Assembly: GCA_013288145.1 (NCBI GenBank)
Contig: JABDCJ010000007.1
Location: 8,757-72,756, forward strand
DNA: 64,000 nt
Direction of reading: 5' to 3'
DNA from: Nitrososphaerota archaeon
Lineage (GTDB): Archaea; Thermoproteota; Nitrososphaeria; Nitrososphaerales; CADDZS01
Shown in pieces: positions 1-9,687 of the stretch. Within the stretch, counting starts at the first letter, position 1. Each line of letters starts with the position of its first letter. Made by a program: the position numbers and the translations under genes. The notes beneath the pieces were generated by a model. It searched no databases, was not told the DNA's origin, and saw only the letters and a program-made list of their open reading frames with translations.

Positions 1-1044
1 CGAACCATCGGGCCACGACGGAGTGAAAGGAACTCCGTCATAATCCAAGTCGGCGCCCTCACACCCCGTTATGCCATGAAGCACCACACAACCAAGATCA
101 TCCTGATCGCTGCTATCGGGCGGGGATCCTAATTCAAAATGACCCGTCTCGAAGGCTAGACTAACATCAATTGATTCGGCTGTCCACGGTACGTAATTAC
201 CCGTGCCTGCCGTAGTGAACTCTGGGCGGAAGGAGAATGGAGAGGTGGCGCAGGTGTTTGGGTTGGTATTCTGAAATCCATTGGCGGAGCTGGCGACCAT
301 TGAGCCTACTTGTCCATTCGACTGATCGTTGATAGATGCGAGGAGACCATTGCTCGTGTCCTCCAAAGTTACGAATAACTTGTCCCCTATATTCATTAGG
401 AGGGGCGAGCCGCCGGGCACGCCAGTAGTCGTGACAAAAGCAAAGTTGATTGGCTCTAGGCAGTTGCCATTTAAGGTGTAGCTGTCAATAGTTAGGGCGG
501 CACACCATTGGGTGGGGCTACATCCGTATTGGGAGGAGAGATAAGGCGGATAAAGTTGTAACTCCATAAATGCCGATCCTGCCGAGAGCCCATTTGAATC
601 GCTGTCTGGGGTACAAGCGCCGAAAGGATATGAATTAGGATCGCAAAGGGCTAATCCTAACCAGATTGTTTCATAAAGTTCAAAGTTCGCGACGGAACTG
701 CCGCTCTGAGTCGGCGTGGGATCTGTTGCTGGTAACGTGAGATTCCACTGCAAATTGTAACCCGAGCCCGGTGTGGAGGAGTAGAATTTTACAGCCGGCT
801 CATTATGACCCACGTAGTAGCCGTTGTCGGAGTCCCACAGTGGTTCGGTGCAAATGTAATTCGGGAGATAGTTGTGTTTCGAGGTACTTGAATAGCCGTT
901 ACAATCGGACTCGTACGTCACACTATGATGTGCTGAATTTGCCCCATTGGAGCTTGCCCCGACTAATGATGGGTATTTCATGATTGAGGGTGATAACAAA
1001 ACAAGAAGCAGAACAATAAACAGAAGCAATGCTCTTGCTTTCAA
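1..1044 (-). CDS. Secreted protein of unknown function, C-terminus beyond the window
   Basis: The reverse strand is open for 348 codons from a TTG at 1044 to the window edge. The start is chosen because a hydrophobic signal peptide (LLLFIVLLLVLLS) follows at once and a TATA-like box lies about 30 bp upstream; the later ATG at 981 would cut the signal off. The mature part is Cys-, Gly- and aromatic-rich with motifs such as YVGHNEPAVKFYS, FELYETIWLGLALCD and WCAALTIDSYTLNGNC. From memory these resemble a family of large secreted hypothetical proteins common in soil actinobacteria; that link is unverified. The protein should be exported. Function unknown. Confident that it is coding, unsure of family. 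Confidence 0.8.
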   Translation of the reverse strand, partial: MKARALLLFIVLLLVLLSPSIMKYPSLVGASSNGANSAHHSVTYESDCNGYSSTSKHNYLPNYICTEPLWDSDNGYYVGHNEPAVKFYSSTPGSGYNLQWNLTLPATDPTPTQSGSSVANFELYETIWLGLALCDPNSYPFGACTPDSDSNGLSAGSAFMELQLYPPYLSSQYGCSPTQWCAALTIDSYTLNGNCLEPINFAFVTTTGVPGGSPLLMNIGDKLFVTLEDTSNGLLASINDQSNGQVGSMVASSANGFQNTNPNTCATSPFSFRPEFTTAGTGNYVPWTAESIDVSLAFETGHFELGSPPDSSDQDDLGCVVLHGITGCEGADLDYDGVPFTPSWPDGS

Positions 1045-1070
1045 TTGAACTTTATTTTTGGAAGATTGTT

Positions 1071-1082
1071 CTATATTTATAC
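1071..1082 (-). promoter_or_regulatory. TATA-like promoter of the secreted protein gene at 1-1044
   Basis: On the reverse strand this reads GGTATAAATATAG, centred about 32 bp upstream of the TTG at 1044. The spacing fits an archaeal TATA box driving a leaderless or nearly leaderless mRNA. The rest of the gap 1045-1362 shows no convincing gene. Confidence 0.5.
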
Positions 1083-1362
1083 CCTATGGCAATGGGGCAA
1101 TTGTTCGGTACTCCAGTCATTTTTTGCGTTGTTGGGGAGTTTGAAATAACTCTAGGCTCTTTCATTTTCTGCTGGGGCACTGGAAAGGTTGATCGGTTCC
1201 CGAGAACCGTGGTCATCCATATTAAAGTACATAAATCATATCGCGCTTAGTGAAACTCAATTTTTTCTCCGAATTTGAAGGATCTCTGGGGATATTACGT
1301 ATCGATTCTCGAAATCCCGGACTTAAATACATCGGTAAAATCGCATGCGATATGAAATCTAG

Positions 1363-2699
1363 TTGAGACTTCACTTTACCGCAGCCCAAAAATCCTGCGT
1401 TGCCACGCTCTTTCTAGTCTTCTGTCTGATCATCCCGTCGGCTTTTGCAACTCCTGCTGTTTTCGCGGCGACTAGTGTGAAAGTTGTCGGTTCCTTCAAC
1501 GTTCCCTCGGATTGCTGTTCTAATTATGTCTCGGCAAATGGTAATGTATTTGGAATCGGCAGCAGCGAAGTCTACGTATTTTCAGGAACGAGTAACGCCG
1601 TAATTTCGATTATTCCTATGTCGGGTCCATATTATTTGATGTATGATTCAGTGGATAAGACGGTCCTTGTTTTAGGAAATGCTCACACCTCTTGCACAAG
1701 TGCTTGCAGCTCCTTCGTTTCCATTGGCACCACAACCTACAACGTAATTACAAATACCACAGTGCCTTTTTCCTTCAATTTCTACCCCTATGAAAATGCA
1801 CCAAAGACTCCCCCGATCACCTACGATTCTCATAATGACGAAATTTACACCGGTTCAACATCATTTTGCCCGGACTTGCTCAACGGTACGATGGTCTGCC
1901 AAGTTTATGTCTTGAGTGCGAAATCACTCTCGATTGTAAAGACAATCTCTTTTGCAGCAGCGGGTTACGCTTCCCAAGTCTGGTCGGTCGTTTACGATTC
2001 AAAAAATAACGAAATCTTTGCATCAGCTTCGGACGGTCCACAGGATTTGGCGCTTGTTACGGTGAGATGGTAACCATTTCTGGTTCAACAAACAAGATAA
2101 TCTCGGAACCATGTAATTATACAACTCCAGGGTGCGGGGCGCCCTACTATTTACAGTTGGATGTTTCTAACAACCTTCTTTATTCGTTTGATGTTTTTAC
2201 AAACGGGATTGATGTTTTCAATGCTAGCGCTAACGGCGCGTACGTGAAGACCATTCTCAGCAACGGTGGGTCGAGTATTGGAGGGTACGGGCTGATGCCA
2301 GCAGATTATGCACTTGACGGAAATCTGGTTAGTGGTATGTTTTACGCTGGCGGATGCTATGCGGAATATGGAGTCTTAAACGGAGGAGGCTGTATCCTCT
2401 ATGATTATGCGAGCACCTGTTGCCTGAATGGAACCTATTACAGCATAACCGGCACGAAAATTGGTTCAAAAATCCCATCTTTTTCGGGAACTACAGATCT
2501 TGGTTGCATTAGCCCATTTTGGAGTGGAATGTCGAAACTCACATACGTTGAATGCAATTCAAAGTTGTTCGTTTTTACAACGTCAACAGGAAAGCTTCAG
2601 ACGACTCTAAATGTTCAAGGGACGATAATGGTTTTCAATCGACTGTCAAACTTGCTGTGGATCCAATTAGGCGCAGCGGTCTACGAGATAGGAACTTAG
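1363..2699 (+). pseudogene. Secreted YVTN-like beta-propeller protein, split by a frameshift
   Basis: Two reading frames together encode one propeller. The first (1363-2073, TTG start, 236 codons) has a signal peptide ending near AFATPAVFAA and propeller-blade repeats such as ITYDSHNDEIYTGS and VVYDSKNNEIFASA. The second (2067-2699) carries on with the same repeat type (LQLDVSNNLLYSFD). The frame changes at about 2060-2073, where ATGGTAA holds both the second frame's ATG and the first frame's stop; one missing base, or two extra, explains it. A coupled two-gene arrangement is possible, but the second piece has no signal peptide and continues the blade pattern. A TATA-like sequence lies near 1323-1332. 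Likely a cell-surface or secreted binding protein. Confidence 0.6.
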
Positions 2700-2713
2700 T
2701 GCCCTTCCAAATA

Positions 2714-5228
2714 ATGCAACACTCCCTGCTTCGAATCCTAGGGATGGCTATTCTTGCGGTTATTGTTTTGTCTGCCTTCTTGCTCTTGCCTGTCGAACTT
2801 CAAGCATATGCAAACGGCAAGGCGCGGACTAACCCTTCTGAAGTTTATCCCTTGATTTCCTCCACTACAACGACCCAAACTGGACTTGATAATTACACAA
2901 CAACGACGACTCTAACTCCCATTAGCTACAGAATTAGCATAGTGACGGACAAAGCCTCATACTATAATGGAGAGACTGTCCTTGTTACTGGCGTAGTTTC
3001 CCCGGCACCGAATGCCTCCGGAAGCAATATCGCGGTAACCATAGTCGGGCCCAACGGCGCCATCGTCGACGCAGACCAGTTTTCTGTTTTGTACAATTCG
3101 GGAGTTTTCAGCGGTACCTTCACAACAGGCGGACCGCTATACTCCATGAACGGCACTTATACCGTGGCAGCTCACTACAACGACCAGATCGCCTCCACTC
3201 AATTCCAATACATCTTGATCCAACACAATCAGCCCAATTACAACACCCTTCCCCCTATTTTCCTACCATCACCACAGCAGGTCCTAATGAACGAAAATAT
3301 TTCTGGTTTTAGCCTTCAAATTACAAACCCAATTAATAATTCATATCCGTTGACTTCCTTAGTAATCGTAGCACCCATAAATTGGACTTTCTCAGGAACT
3401 CCATTGTGCGGGAGCGCCTTGCCGATAGTCGCGGAAAGGTCAAGCTCATTTATCCAGTGCGCAATTCGTTACAATGGTGGACTTCTACCCGGTTCTAATT
3501 CTACATTGGCTCTTGGCTCCTTGACTGCGTCTAGTTCTTCATCTCACACTATCAATGGAAGATTCGCAACTATCGTTGTTGACGGAGGAGGAGGTTCTTC
3601 TTACTCCGGCGGTACTTTCTCGATCTACGCCTCACCCAAGCCCGGAACCAATTGCAGTTCAAATTCCTCTTCTCAATTTGCTACTGCCACCGGCGACACA
3701 GGGATAGCGAAAGCCTCCGGAATTTTTACGTTAACCTGCTGGAATCCCGTCGTAAATTCCTACCCCTTCGTTAATTATGGAGGCGTCGCTTCACCAGGCG
3801 GATGGTGCTACGGCATGTCCAGTACTACTGTAATTTATTTCGACCATTATACACTTGCCGAATCTGGTTATCCACTTTTCCCAAAACAGGTTTCCGAGGC
3901 GAACTCTACATCCCAACTTAACGAGCCATTCAATTACATGACCACTCTAAACAATGTCACCCTGCCGATAGTTGTCCATCAGGTTTATGATCCGTCAAAC
4001 TTCTTCTTTCCTTTTCTAAGACCCAACGAAAATAATCAATTCAACATCCTGTTATCTAACCTCCAGAATGGTCAACCTGTTGTCCTCTCTCTTTCTTCTA
4101 ATTCGAACAACGAGGGTCATGCAGTCGTAGCATGGGGAGTAGCGCAGTTGCCAAACGGAACAGACATTATTGCAATATCAGATCCGAATCTCCCAGAACA
4201 ATCAATGCTGGCATACTTCTTTCAGACAAATAGTACCTTTTCCTATCATGACGGCTATTCTTGGAATTATTTCTCTACAATTAATCCCGTCCCAGCTCAG
4301 GCTCAGTGGTCTTACATATTGCCGGGCGCATCTAACGTACCCGTTTTGAATTGGATTGTCTGGCTTGTCCAACATGTAGAATATTGGTGGAGAAATTGGC
4401 TTCAGGTAAGCGTACCAAATTATTACATCGTCATATCTGACTCTAATGTAACAATACGAAGTGGCAATCTGGTGGACAAGTTCGATCAGTCAGGGAACTC
4501 CGAGTCCTTCGTCTCACAGATCCCCGGCACTTCAGGAGTCGAAGAATCAAACGTTCAATTCTTTGCCATTCCTGTTGGAACTGATTTTTCCATTCAGGAT
4601 CCATCTCCTATCGCAAGTAATTCATCCATTTTGATTACCAGAATAGACAACTATTCTGGAAACCCAACCGGTTACGCATACGCCCTTGAAACTTCCCCGT
4701 TTGATTCTTCGAAATCTCTCAATTACGGCGTTCACTTATCCGATTCTAATTCCAAATTCTCGATTTCGGATACCATTCCAATGGTATTGAACCTGACCTT
4801 GCTCACTGCAAATTCCACAGGACACTCGTCTTTTAGCGCGACGAAGATTTCGATTCCCCCTGGTCAGCCGTCTAATTTTTGCTGTGGATTGGAAATCGCT
4901 TAACAGCAGTTTCTCAACTCCCTTGTCACTTCAACATGGAGTCCAGAACTATAGTTTCTCTAACAACCAAAGCTCAACCAATTTGCTTTCCACAATCTCC
5001 CCAGATTCAAAGACAGTGACGATCACAACGCTTGCTACCACTTCCAATGCGGCTTCCAATAGTATAAACCTGACCCATGGAGGGACCGGATTTCTTGGAA
5101 GTCTGTCTCGTCTTCCTCGTACTATTATTTTCATCGCGGTATTGTTAGTTGTTTCGATTATTGGTATCGTTGGAATTATTCGACACGGTTCAATGGAGAG
5201 AAGTAAGAAGTCTCCGGATCCTGCTTGA
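2714..5228 (+). pseudogene. Secreted papain-like (C39-like) cysteine protease with C-terminal membrane anchor, frameshifted
   Basis: The first frame (2714-4903) begins with a signal peptide or anchor (LLRILGMAILAVIVLSAFLL); this ATG is chosen over an upstream in-frame ATG because export starts here. A Thr-rich linker and Ig-like segment come first, then a papain-like core: GGWCYGMSSTT (Cys), EGHAVVAWG (His) and ISDPNLPEQ (Asp/Asn). The frame ends early, but skipping one T of the run at 4876-4880 joins it smoothly to a second frame (to 5228) with a Ser/Asn-rich stretch, a transmembrane helix (TIIFIAVLLVVSIIGIVGII) and a short basic tail. The intact product would be a surface-anchored protease facing outside. 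It lies 14 bp after the propeller gene, probably in one transcript. Confidence 0.65.
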
Positions 5229-5366
5229 TTAGGCGTGAACCTGCTCCAAATATTGAAAGCAATTTGTTTCCATTAATGGTAAGAAACTATATGTAGAACT
5301 TCGAGAGCTATTTCCACTTCTGACCGGCCTTCATTCCAAATAGATACTTTGAGACGGTTCGACATC

Positions 5367-6620
5367 CTACGTGTTTGCAAGTCGGTCTACATTTTGTTCC
5401 AAGATCCTCTTGCTTCTAGCATCTAGTGCAAGTAAATCTGCTATACTTGGAAGATAAGATCTCCCCAACGCGTTAGTAAAGTCGCTGATCATTTTTTTGC
5501 TTTCATATGGAATCAAAACTTCCCGCCAACCTGAACTTGAAGGGATGAATTGCTCCTCCAGTCCGATAGATATTCTTCCTACATTTCCAGTGACGAATAG
5601 AATACCCAAAGAATTTCTTTCTTGGTAAAGTATCGAAATCGCCGAGCATGTTTCGGACTTCACAAGGTTCGTAATCTCATTTGTTATGTTCGAGAAACCC
5701 GAAAAAAGCGTCTTCAGCCCCCTTTCACATTCGACCACATTCGTTGATGTTGCAAGAATCTTTTCGGTTTGCCTCATCAAGAGTGCAGTGATGTTCGTAG
5801 CGTAGGTCCACACCAAAAGCGAGATTAGTCTGTCTGGAACCAATTGGACAATGTCTGCTTCAGTCTGACTAAGAATAACGGTAGGTTGCGAGTATACATA
5901 CTCATGAATCGTGATCCAATTTGCTCTTGAGCTTTTGCGAAACTGCTCAAGCTCTCGTTCCACCACCATATCACAAAGATTCTCATCTTCGACCAAGGCG
6001 ACAACTGTTTGCTTGACGATTGAAGGAACGAGTTCCGCTGCTGCTTCCCTGCTCAGCTTGAACAGGTGTGTTTCCGCCTTTTCAATCAGTTTCGATAGAT
6101 CTGGATTAGGAGCTATCTTCTTGAGTGCAAGTTTGGTAGCTGCAACCCAGAGCATTCCAAAGACTCTGTGTTGAATCATCGTCATTTGGTCAACATCCCC
6201 TTGATCAAATTGCTCGCGCAGGGTTTCGGGTTGTATATTCGAGAACATTGCGAGAGTGAACACCTCTCCTATTTGGTTAGATTGGTTGCCAGAGGTTCGA
6301 GCATTAAGATTGCGTTGGAAAAATTCACCAACGTCATGAGCTAGAAAGTTCGCTTCAGTTGGATTTACGATTCTAAAGAATGGATCGCTAATTTTCTTAG
6401 GATCGACTCTTGCTTTGATGACGCCTTGTTCTATCAGACGTCCGAGGTGAACTTTCAATGAGTTCGGGGCAACTTTATCGTCACCTCTCGCCTTCGCCGC
6501 TCGCGATCGTAGAAAACTGAGGCGAACTTCTACGTCCTTTTTTCCTTGAAAAAGTTGAAACACTGCGAGCCGAGCTAGGAGGTTCGTGTCCTGCGGTCTA
6601 CGTCTACGTTTCATTACCAT
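5367..6620 (-). CDS. Winged-helix-like regulator with large uncharacterised C-terminal region
   Basis: 417 residues. The N-terminus is very basic (MKRRRRPQDTN), and residues about 10-95 look like a winged helix (NSLKVHLGRLIEQGVIKARV). The remaining ~300 residues are mostly helical with no family I recognise. The ATG at 6620 lies about 30 bp from a TATA-like sequence at 6646-6655, and a palindrome TATTTTCA-TTT-TGAAAATA at 6620-6638 overlaps the expected transcription start, so autorepression is plausible. It is divergent from the AbrB-like gene and the replication-type operon, which suggests that it controls that element. DNA binding is inferred; the large domain's role is unknown. Confidence 0.7.
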   Translation of the reverse strand: MVMKRRRRPQDTNLLARLAVFQLFQGKKDVEVRLSFLRSRAAKARGDDKVAPNSLKVHLGRLIEQGVIKARVDPKKISDPFFRIVNPTEANFLAHDVGEFFQRNLNARTSGNQSNQIGEVFTLAMFSNIQPETLREQFDQGDVDQMTMIQHRVFGMLWVAATKLALKKIAPNPDLSKLIEKAETHLFKLSREAAAELVPSIVKQTVVALVEDENLCDMVVERELEQFRKSSRANWITIHEYVYSQPTVILSQTEADIVQLVPDRLISLLVWTYATNITALLMRQTEKILATSTNVVECERGLKTLFSGFSNITNEITNLVKSETCSAISILYQERNSLGILFVTGNVGRISIGLEEQFIPSSSGWREVLIPYESKKMISDFTNALGRSYLPSIADLLALDARSKRILEQNVDRLANT

Positions 6621-6657
6621 ATTTTCATTTTGAAAATACCCTATTCGTATTAAATTC
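6620..6657. promoter_or_regulatory. Divergent promoter with start-site palindrome
   Basis: The AT-rich core at about 6646-6656 (TATTAAATT, read in reverse as ATTTAATA) sits about 30 bp from both divergent starts, 6620 on the reverse strand and 6687 on the forward strand, so it may act as TATA box for both. The arms TATTTTCA (6620-6627) and TGAAAATA (6631-6638) form a perfect 8+3+8 palindrome where the reverse transcript should begin, a typical place for a repressor operator. Confidence 0.45.
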
Positions 6658-6686
6658 TAGCTTTTCACGAAATAGTCGTTATCCAA

Positions 6687-6851
6687 ATGCCCATGAAGCG
6701 TAAGGTTTGTGGGGTCGGTTCGTCAAAAGCGATCGTACTCCCAAAGTCTTGGTTAGATTACGTAGAAGGAAAAACAGGTCGAACACTGGAGTATGTCTTG
6801 ATGGATGTCTCCGATTGCGGCCTAACAATCGCTCCATGTGAGGATAGCTGA
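6687..6851 (+). CDS. Small AbrB/SpoVT-like swapped-hairpin DNA-binding protein
   Basis: 54 residues from ATG 6687 to TGA 6849-6851. The pattern KVCGVGSSKAIVLPKSWLDY, then ...GRTLEYVLMDVSDCGLTIAP, is that of AbrB-type swapped-hairpin domains, in which a strand-turn-strand is followed by a short helix (LPKSWLDY) and a second hairpin. Such dimers bind DNA as antitoxins or transition-state regulators. It is the first gene downstream of the divergent promoter and leads into the element operon. The assignment rests on pattern recognition; the partner and target are unknown. Confidence 0.65.
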   Translation: MPMKRKVCGVGSSKAIVLPKSWLDYVEGKTGRTLEYVLMDVSDCGLTIAPCEDS

Positions 6852-6859
6852 AAAAAGTA

Positions 6860-7055
6860 GTGAACTGGCATAAGAAAAAAAATCTCGATTTCAAAACTCA
6901 AGCGCCAGGTTCTTCGTTATCCTGACACTTTCATAGTAAAGAGAATCGTTCTCGGCGAAACAGATGAGCTTTTTCTAGACGAATTTCTTGCAAAAGCAGA
7001 CGTTTGGTGCCGCATACTTAGCGAAGACCTTCAGATTAGGAAGGGAGGACTTTGA
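6860..7055 (+). pseudogene. Small hypothetical protein, frameshifted in a poly-A run
   Basis: A GTG at 6860, nine bases after the AbrB-like stop, opens a frame that shifts at an A8 run (6875-6882). Removing one A gives 64 residues ending at TGA 7053-7055, with a sensible charged sequence containing RYPDTFIVKRIVLGETDELF and LSEDLQIRKGGL. Without the correction neither frame gives a credible product. The start and the frameshift are inferred. It would be the second gene of the element operon. No family recognised. Confidence 0.35.
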
Positions 7056-7095
7056 TAGGACCCGGGGACCAAATGCTCTGTGGCGAGAAAAATGG

Positions 7096-7120
7096 TGGAG
7101 TCGCGCGACACGCGACTCCA
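7096..7120. repeat. Perfect 10-bp inverted repeat (hairpin)
   Basis: TGGAGTCGCG, a five-base loop CGACA, then CGCGACTCCA. The GC-rich stem is perfect and lies in the untranslated gap before the zinc-motif gene of the element operon. It could be an operator, an mRNA processing or stability element, or a replication signal. No poly-T follows it, so a terminator is less likely. Confidence 0.6.
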
Positions 7121-7166
7121 TTCGGTCACCGCTCTCCAAGTTTAGAACACACCGGAGGAGGCTGTG

Positions 7167-7601
7167 TTGAGTATACCAGAATCTGATATATCAACTTTTG
7201 TCGACAAAGGTCTTTGCCCTAAGTGTTCTTGTCAATTTCATGGAGTAACTCATACCTGCCAAGATTACCACTTTGAGATTGATTCTCCTCTCGCAATTGT
7301 CTGGATAGATTTCAAACATCCGGAAGAATCTTTCGATCCAATTCGCCGCTACCGACTCAACTGCATGAATCATTACTCGATGTTTCAACGCGCTAACTAT
7401 TACCACGTTAGAGAAAACGGCAGAAGAACAGAGAAAGAGAAAGCCAAATTCGCAAAGGATTTTGACTCATTTTACGAAGCGAATAGAGAAAAAATCGAAT
7501 CCCTTGCCCGCGAGTTAGCAATTGACACAGTTCGCGAGCTTGCAGATCTTCAAATCGAAATTGGCGATAAGATCCGCTTTCTTCAGGAAGCCAATTTGTG
7601 A
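7167..7601 (+). CDS. Hypothetical protein with N-terminal CxxC motif and C-terminal helix
   Basis: About 144 residues. TTG 7167 is preferred to GTG 7164 because GGAGGAG at 7154-7160 leaves six bases before it. The N-terminus has CPKCSCQFHGVTHTCQDYH, a likely zinc site; the C-terminal third is a long charged helix. It sits 15 bp upstream of the replication helicase-like gene in the same direction and may be its accessory factor. No named family recognised. Confidence 0.65.
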   Translation: MSIPESDISTFVDKGLCPKCSCQFHGVTHTCQDYHFEIDSPLAIVWIDFKHPEESFDPIRRYRLNCMNHYSMFQRANYYHVRENGRRTEKEKAKFAKDFDSFYEANREKIESLARELAIDTVRELADLQIEIGDKIRFLQEANL

Positions 7602-7616
7602 AAGGAGGTCTGCAGT

Positions 7617-9683
7617 TTGAAAGCTCGAAAGGGGGACAGTGATTTAAGTCCCGTAGTCGAAGGGGCTGCAATTTACAATAACAACTTCAAAAAGAGTCTG
7701 AACACCGAACTCGTCAAAGTCGGTGGGAAAGAAAAGGCGGACGGTAAACATGCCAAAGCTGACAAGAAAAAAAAGGAAAAATCCAATCGTGACAAACAGA
7801 CCGCACGAGTTAACAAGACACTCACAAAATACTCTTACTTCAAGGATGAAAACGGGGTTATTTACGCTTGGGTTCCGAGGACTAACGGAGAGTCCGGCAA
7901 GTCTTATCGACTTGGTTCAAAGGAGTTCAAACAATTCGTCGCTTACGCGTATTTTTCCCAATATGACAAAATTCCTAGCAGGGAAATGATTGAACAGGTA
8001 ATTGGAATCAAAGAAGCTCAACTGTCTATCGAAGGCAAGATCCCAACATACATCCTTGCTAATAGATTCGCTTTCATCGGTAATGGCGCACCCGCAATTC
8101 TAATTGACAAGTCAGACGACACAGGCGGTTACTGGCGAATCACCAAAACTGGCGTAACGAGTGAAACGGAAAAACATCCGATCTTTAGGAAACGCGGAAA
8201 TCAAAACTTACTTACAGAAGTAAACCTCGCCGGTACAGTAGACGAAATCAAAGAATTTCTGAAATTCTACAGAGTGCGAGAGGATGATAAAGTGCTGTTG
8301 ATGGGCGCACTAGGAACGGCGATTCTTGCGGAAACGCCAAGAGTAATCTTATTCCTCTGGGGTGTTCAGGGCGCTGTGAAATCCTCCCTCACCAAAGCTC
8401 TCGCTTGGATACTCGATCCAATCTCGCCTGTTACAATCAGACTTGTGAGGGACCACGCCGAGTTGATACAGGCGATGAATGGGAGGGCCGTAGTTCCCTT
8501 TGATAACGTAAGCCAAATCACAGAAGGGCAATCGGACATCCTTTGCCGAGGAGTGACGGGTGAGGGAGACACCAAGCGGGAGCTCTACACCGATGACGGC
8601 GACGTCGTGCGCAAGTACAAGAGATTCATAATCATTAACGGCATCAACAACGTCTTGAACAAGTTCGACGCAATAGACAGGAGCCTTCCGATCAAACTAG
8701 AAGAGGTGCCCCCCAACGAGCGCAAGCCCGAGAAGAAAGTCCAGCAATTTTTGGAAGAAAAGATACCCAAGGTCCGAGGGGCGATATACCACACGTGGAG
8801 TATCGGCCTCAATCTTGTAGAGAAAGTAGAAGCAGAGCACGAGCAGGATTTGCCGAGGATGGCGGATTTCGCAATTTACGGTGAGGCATTCTGCCGCGCC
8901 TGCGGCTACCAGAATAATCAATTCTTTAACCGCTATCTAGAAGCCATCTCAGAAGCGAACAAAGCAGGGCTTGAATCTAACCTACTTGCCGAGCTGCTTT
9001 CGGAGATGGTAGGGTCATGGTCAGAGGAAAAGAAGGAGCAAGAATTTACTCCGACCGAATTATGGGTTGCACTTTTAGGGCAAGCGGAATCTCGAGGCAA
9101 AGATTTCCTAAGATTACTCCCGAAAGACCCGCCGCGATTATCGAAGGAACTCACCAAATTGATTGTGTCCATTAAGGATAGTGGCATAGTACTGGACAGA
9201 CCACCTCGCGGAAAGAAAAGGGTCTGGAAAGTCCGAAAATTACCGGCGATACCGACGACTGACGAAGACAACCACGATCAAACGGCAGTAGAAGACAGAG
9301 TCGCCGACGGTGACACCGTCAGTAAGATGTCCTCTTTTGACCCCACCGTCGACACACCTCAATCGGCAACCGACGGTTCGACGGCATCGTCGGTAAAATC
9401 GGAAGGTGCGCCACCCTCGTCGCAATCGTCATCTGACAAACACCAACCAAAAAGCAAAGGTATCGCGACGCCAAGACAAGCGGAAAAGGCTGTCAACACA
9501 GCAAGGAGGTCGATAAATTCTGAACCATCGAAGATCAGGAGAATAGTGGATCTCGATTGTGGCTGCCGACAAATCATTGAATTTTCGGCGGAATCGGGGA
9601 TGCCTTGTGCCAAGTGCGATAAGCACGAAGGACTGAGAAATGTTCTGAGATCGCACCCGGAACCGTTTCAATCGAGCGTATAG
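7617..9683 (+). CDS. P-loop replication helicase-like protein of a mobile element
   Basis: 688 residues, TTG start with GGAGG eight bases upstream. A Lys-rich N-terminus (about 1-75) precedes a primase/helicase-like region. The ATPase core has a Walker A variant (FLWGVQGAVKSS, near 245), a Walker B-like AVVPFDNVS and a sensor-like segment FIIINGINNVLNKF followed by IDRSLPIKLEEVP, an order typical of SF3/D5-like helicases of phages and plasmids. The tail is Ser/Thr/Asp-rich and ends in a Cys cluster (CGC...CAKC) that may bind zinc. It would unwind DNA at the element's origin. The ATPase assignment is firm; whether a primase active site exists is not visible to me. Confidence 0.75.
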   Translation: MKARKGDSDLSPVVEGAAIYNNNFKKSLNTELVKVGGKEKADGKHAKADKKKKEKSNRDKQTARVNKTLTKYSYFKDENGVIYAWVPRTNGESGKSYRLGSKEFKQFVAYAYFSQYDKIPSREMIEQVIGIKEAQLSIEGKIPTYILANRFAFIGNGAPAILIDKSDDTGGYWRITKTGVTSETEKHPIFRKRGNQNLLTEVNLAGTVDEIKEFLKFYRVREDDKVLLMGALGTAILAETPRVILFLWGVQGAVKSSLTKALAWILDPISPVTIRLVRDHAELIQAMNGRAVVPFDNVSQITEGQSDILCRGVTGEGDTKRELYTDDGDVVRKYKRFIIINGINNVLNKFDAIDRSLPIKLEEVPPNERKPEKKVQQFLEEKIPKVRGAIYHTWSIGLNLVEKVEAEHEQDLPRMADFAIYGEAFCRACGYQNNQFFNRYLEAISEANKAGLESNLLAELLSEMVGSWSEEKKEQEFTPTELWVALLGQAESRGKDFLRLLPKDPPRLSKELTKLIVSIKDSGIVLDRPPRGKKRVWKVRKLPAIPTTDEDNHDQTAVEDRVADGDTVSKMSSFDPTVDTPQSATDGSTASSVKSEGAPPSSQSSSDKHQPKSKGIATPRQAEKAVNTARRSINSEPSKIRRIVDLDCGCRQIIEFSAESGMPCAKCDKHEGLRNVLRSHPEPFQSSV

Positions 9684-9687
9684 GAGG

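Noticed and set aside
2552..2713. Upstream in-frame extension of the papain-like protease
   Set aside because: It lies inside the propeller gene in another frame and precedes the signal peptide; ATG 2714 is the sensible start.
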